A stretch of DNA of 63,816 bases from SAR202 cluster bacterium Casp-Chloro-G2 (lineage in GTDB: Bacteria; Chloroflexota; Dehalococcoidia; Lucifugimonadales; UBA3495): the NCBI GenBank assembly GCA_002816575.1, contig MUCI01000038.1:1-63816 (forward strand). The letters run 5' to 3'. Position 1 is the stretch's first letter, and every line of letters starts with the position of its first letter. Shown here in pieces: positions 63,053 through 63,816 of the stretch. The notes under the pieces are model-generated. The model ran no database searches. It worked only from the letters and a program-made list of their open reading frames with translations, and was not told the DNA's origin. The position numbers and the translations under genes are program-made.

Positions 63053-63816
63053 TCACGGTGGGGCAGGCGGAGGGCCGCCGGTGATTCGCACTCCGGACCT
63101 GGCCTCAGCCCACGAACTGCCGGGCGGAATAGGGCCGCCGGTGAACTGGACGCTAGCCCGCTGCTCCGGGCCGCTTACCAGCAACGCGGCGCCGGGCAGG
63201 ACCGCCTCTAAGTCCACGAACCGCCGCCCGCTGGAACCGGACTCGGCGTCCGGCCGGGGCATCAGGACCGCGGACCGGCCCTGGGGCGACAAGTAATTCT
63301 GTGTCCAGATGCCGCTGCTTACGGTCGAGCCAACCCCCACCATCAGGTCCGGTTTGTCACGGGCGAAGATCGCAGGGGCGGCGTGGTTCTGGACCAGATG
63401 CAGCCAATGGGTGCCCTCCCCCTGGACGTGCAGCCTGACCAGGCTCTGGGCGGTTTCAAGCAGCGTGTAGGCTTGGCTTGGCGTCAGGGCTTCGGGAACC
63501 GGGGTGCGCAGTTTGGGGGCGGTCAGGTAGTTGTAATAGGCGTTCAACACCTCTTGCACCGCCTCGGCCTCAGACTGGACATGCAGGCGCAACTGAGCGC
63601 CGTCCATATACTGGGTCAGCCTTCCCAATAGCCAGTCCAGCATCAATGGATTGTCGATCATTGGGAACGGCAGGGGGAACTCCCCTCCGGCTGTTGACAG
63701 GTATACACCCGCGTCGTCCGGTAGGAACGACCAATCCGGCGGGTCTTGTGCCGCATCGGCCAGATAGACCGGTATCAACACCGGCGGGTGGTCCTGCTGG
63801 AGCAACCCGCCCAGAG
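63053..63816 (-). CDS. Unrecognised protein, start cut by the window edge
   Basis: At least 254 residues; the frame stays open to the edge (TTG at 63805 is an internal candidate only). Central part has LTPSQAYTLLETAQSLVRLHVQ and IFARDKPDLMVGVGST; the C-terminus is Gly/Pro-rich with the repeated TGGPxPP unit. No signal or membrane segment in the visible part. No family recognised. The gap 62899-63052 to comD shows nothing I can name. Confidence 0.6.
   Translation of the reverse strand, partial: LGGLLQQDHPPVLIPVYLADAAQDPPDWSFLPDDAGVYLSTAGGEFPLPFPMIDNPLMLDWLLGRLTQYMDGAQLRLHVQSEAEAVQEVLNAYYNYLTAPKLRTPVPEALTPSQAYTLLETAQSLVRLHVQGEGTHWLHLVQNHAAPAIFARDKPDLMVGVGSTVSSGIWTQNYLSPQGRSAVLMPRPDAESGSSGRRFVDLEAVLPGAALLVSGPEQRASVQFTGGPIPPGSSWAEARSGVRITGGPPPAPP

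Noticed and set aside
1-63816. tRNA, rRNA, CRISPR array, transposase, integrative element
   Set aside because: No T-loop-like motif with cloverleaf, no regular spaced repeats and no transposase or phage gene were seen. The XerC-type gene lies in a housekeeping context.

Overview
The window is 63.8 kb of GC-rich bacterial chromosome carrying about 58 protein genes. I see no insertion sequence, prophage, CRISPR array, rRNA or tRNA. My best guess is a Chloroflexota bacterium, probably Dehalococcoidia or SAR202-like. This is inference from gene content: rsmH, ftsA and ftsZ adjacent with no peptidoglycan genes between them, a B12-dependent ribonucleotide reductase, fused gamma-alpha 2-oxoacid:ferredoxin oxidoreductase, CcmE of the CXXXY kind, sulfopyruvate-decarboxylase-like genes and a CoxL-like molybdenum hydroxylase. 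Many starts are TTG or GTG, and several promoters carry an extended -10 of the form TGnTAxAAT. Layout: 1-4.9 kb holds a frameshifted tandem universal stress protein, a zinc-ribbon MDR dehydrogenase, and an SDR plus acyl-CoA ligase pair. 4.9-8.2 kb is cytochrome c maturation: ccmABCD on the minus strand with a divergent ccmE whose haem-binding His is Cys. 8.3-11.4 kb holds a small zinc-finger anti-sigma-like protein and a KorAB-type oxidoreductase. 11.9-21.4 kb is a co-directional housekeeping block: dprA, topA (with a histone-H1-like N-terminal tail), xerC-like, aroQ, M24 peptidase, efp, xseA, xseB and a purN-like gene. 21.5-24.9 kb is the tig-clpP-clpX proteostasis cluster on the minus strand. 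25.6-33.9 kb holds rsmH, ftsA, ftsZ, then nrdR, a small unknown gene and nrdJ; nrdR and nrdJ share the same promoter layout with paired NrdR-like boxes. A candidate structured RNA follows at about 34.0 kb. 34.3-44.8 kb holds pdxA, proC, yggT, a PadR regulator with its partner membrane protein, a P-loop kinase, leucyl aminopeptidase, an orphan molybdenum hydroxylase subunit, a VOC protein and an MFS transporter. 44.9-52.2 kb is the most unusual region. A Fur/Zur-family regulator, a Zn/Mn lipoprotein receptor, a 1273-residue double ABC exporter of CydDC type with two His-rich segments, and a Zn/Mn ATPase (His-rich tail) and permease form one run. I infer a metal-responsive operon that joins metal import to a His-rich thiol-exporter-like pump. 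52.3-60.6 kb holds an NAD-dependent dehydrogenase, a cupin, an amidohydrolase with a small partner, and divergent iron(III) ABC genes (fbpA-fbpB against fbpC) followed by a DtxR-family regulator. 60.6-62.9 kb holds three thiamine-diphosphate-type genes: a ComD/ComE-like pair and a third ComE paralogue that has lost its cofactor motifs. An unrecognised protein runs off the right edge. Coordinates, motifs and promoter spacings were read by eye; no database or folding program was used, so family names rest on recognised motifs and context.
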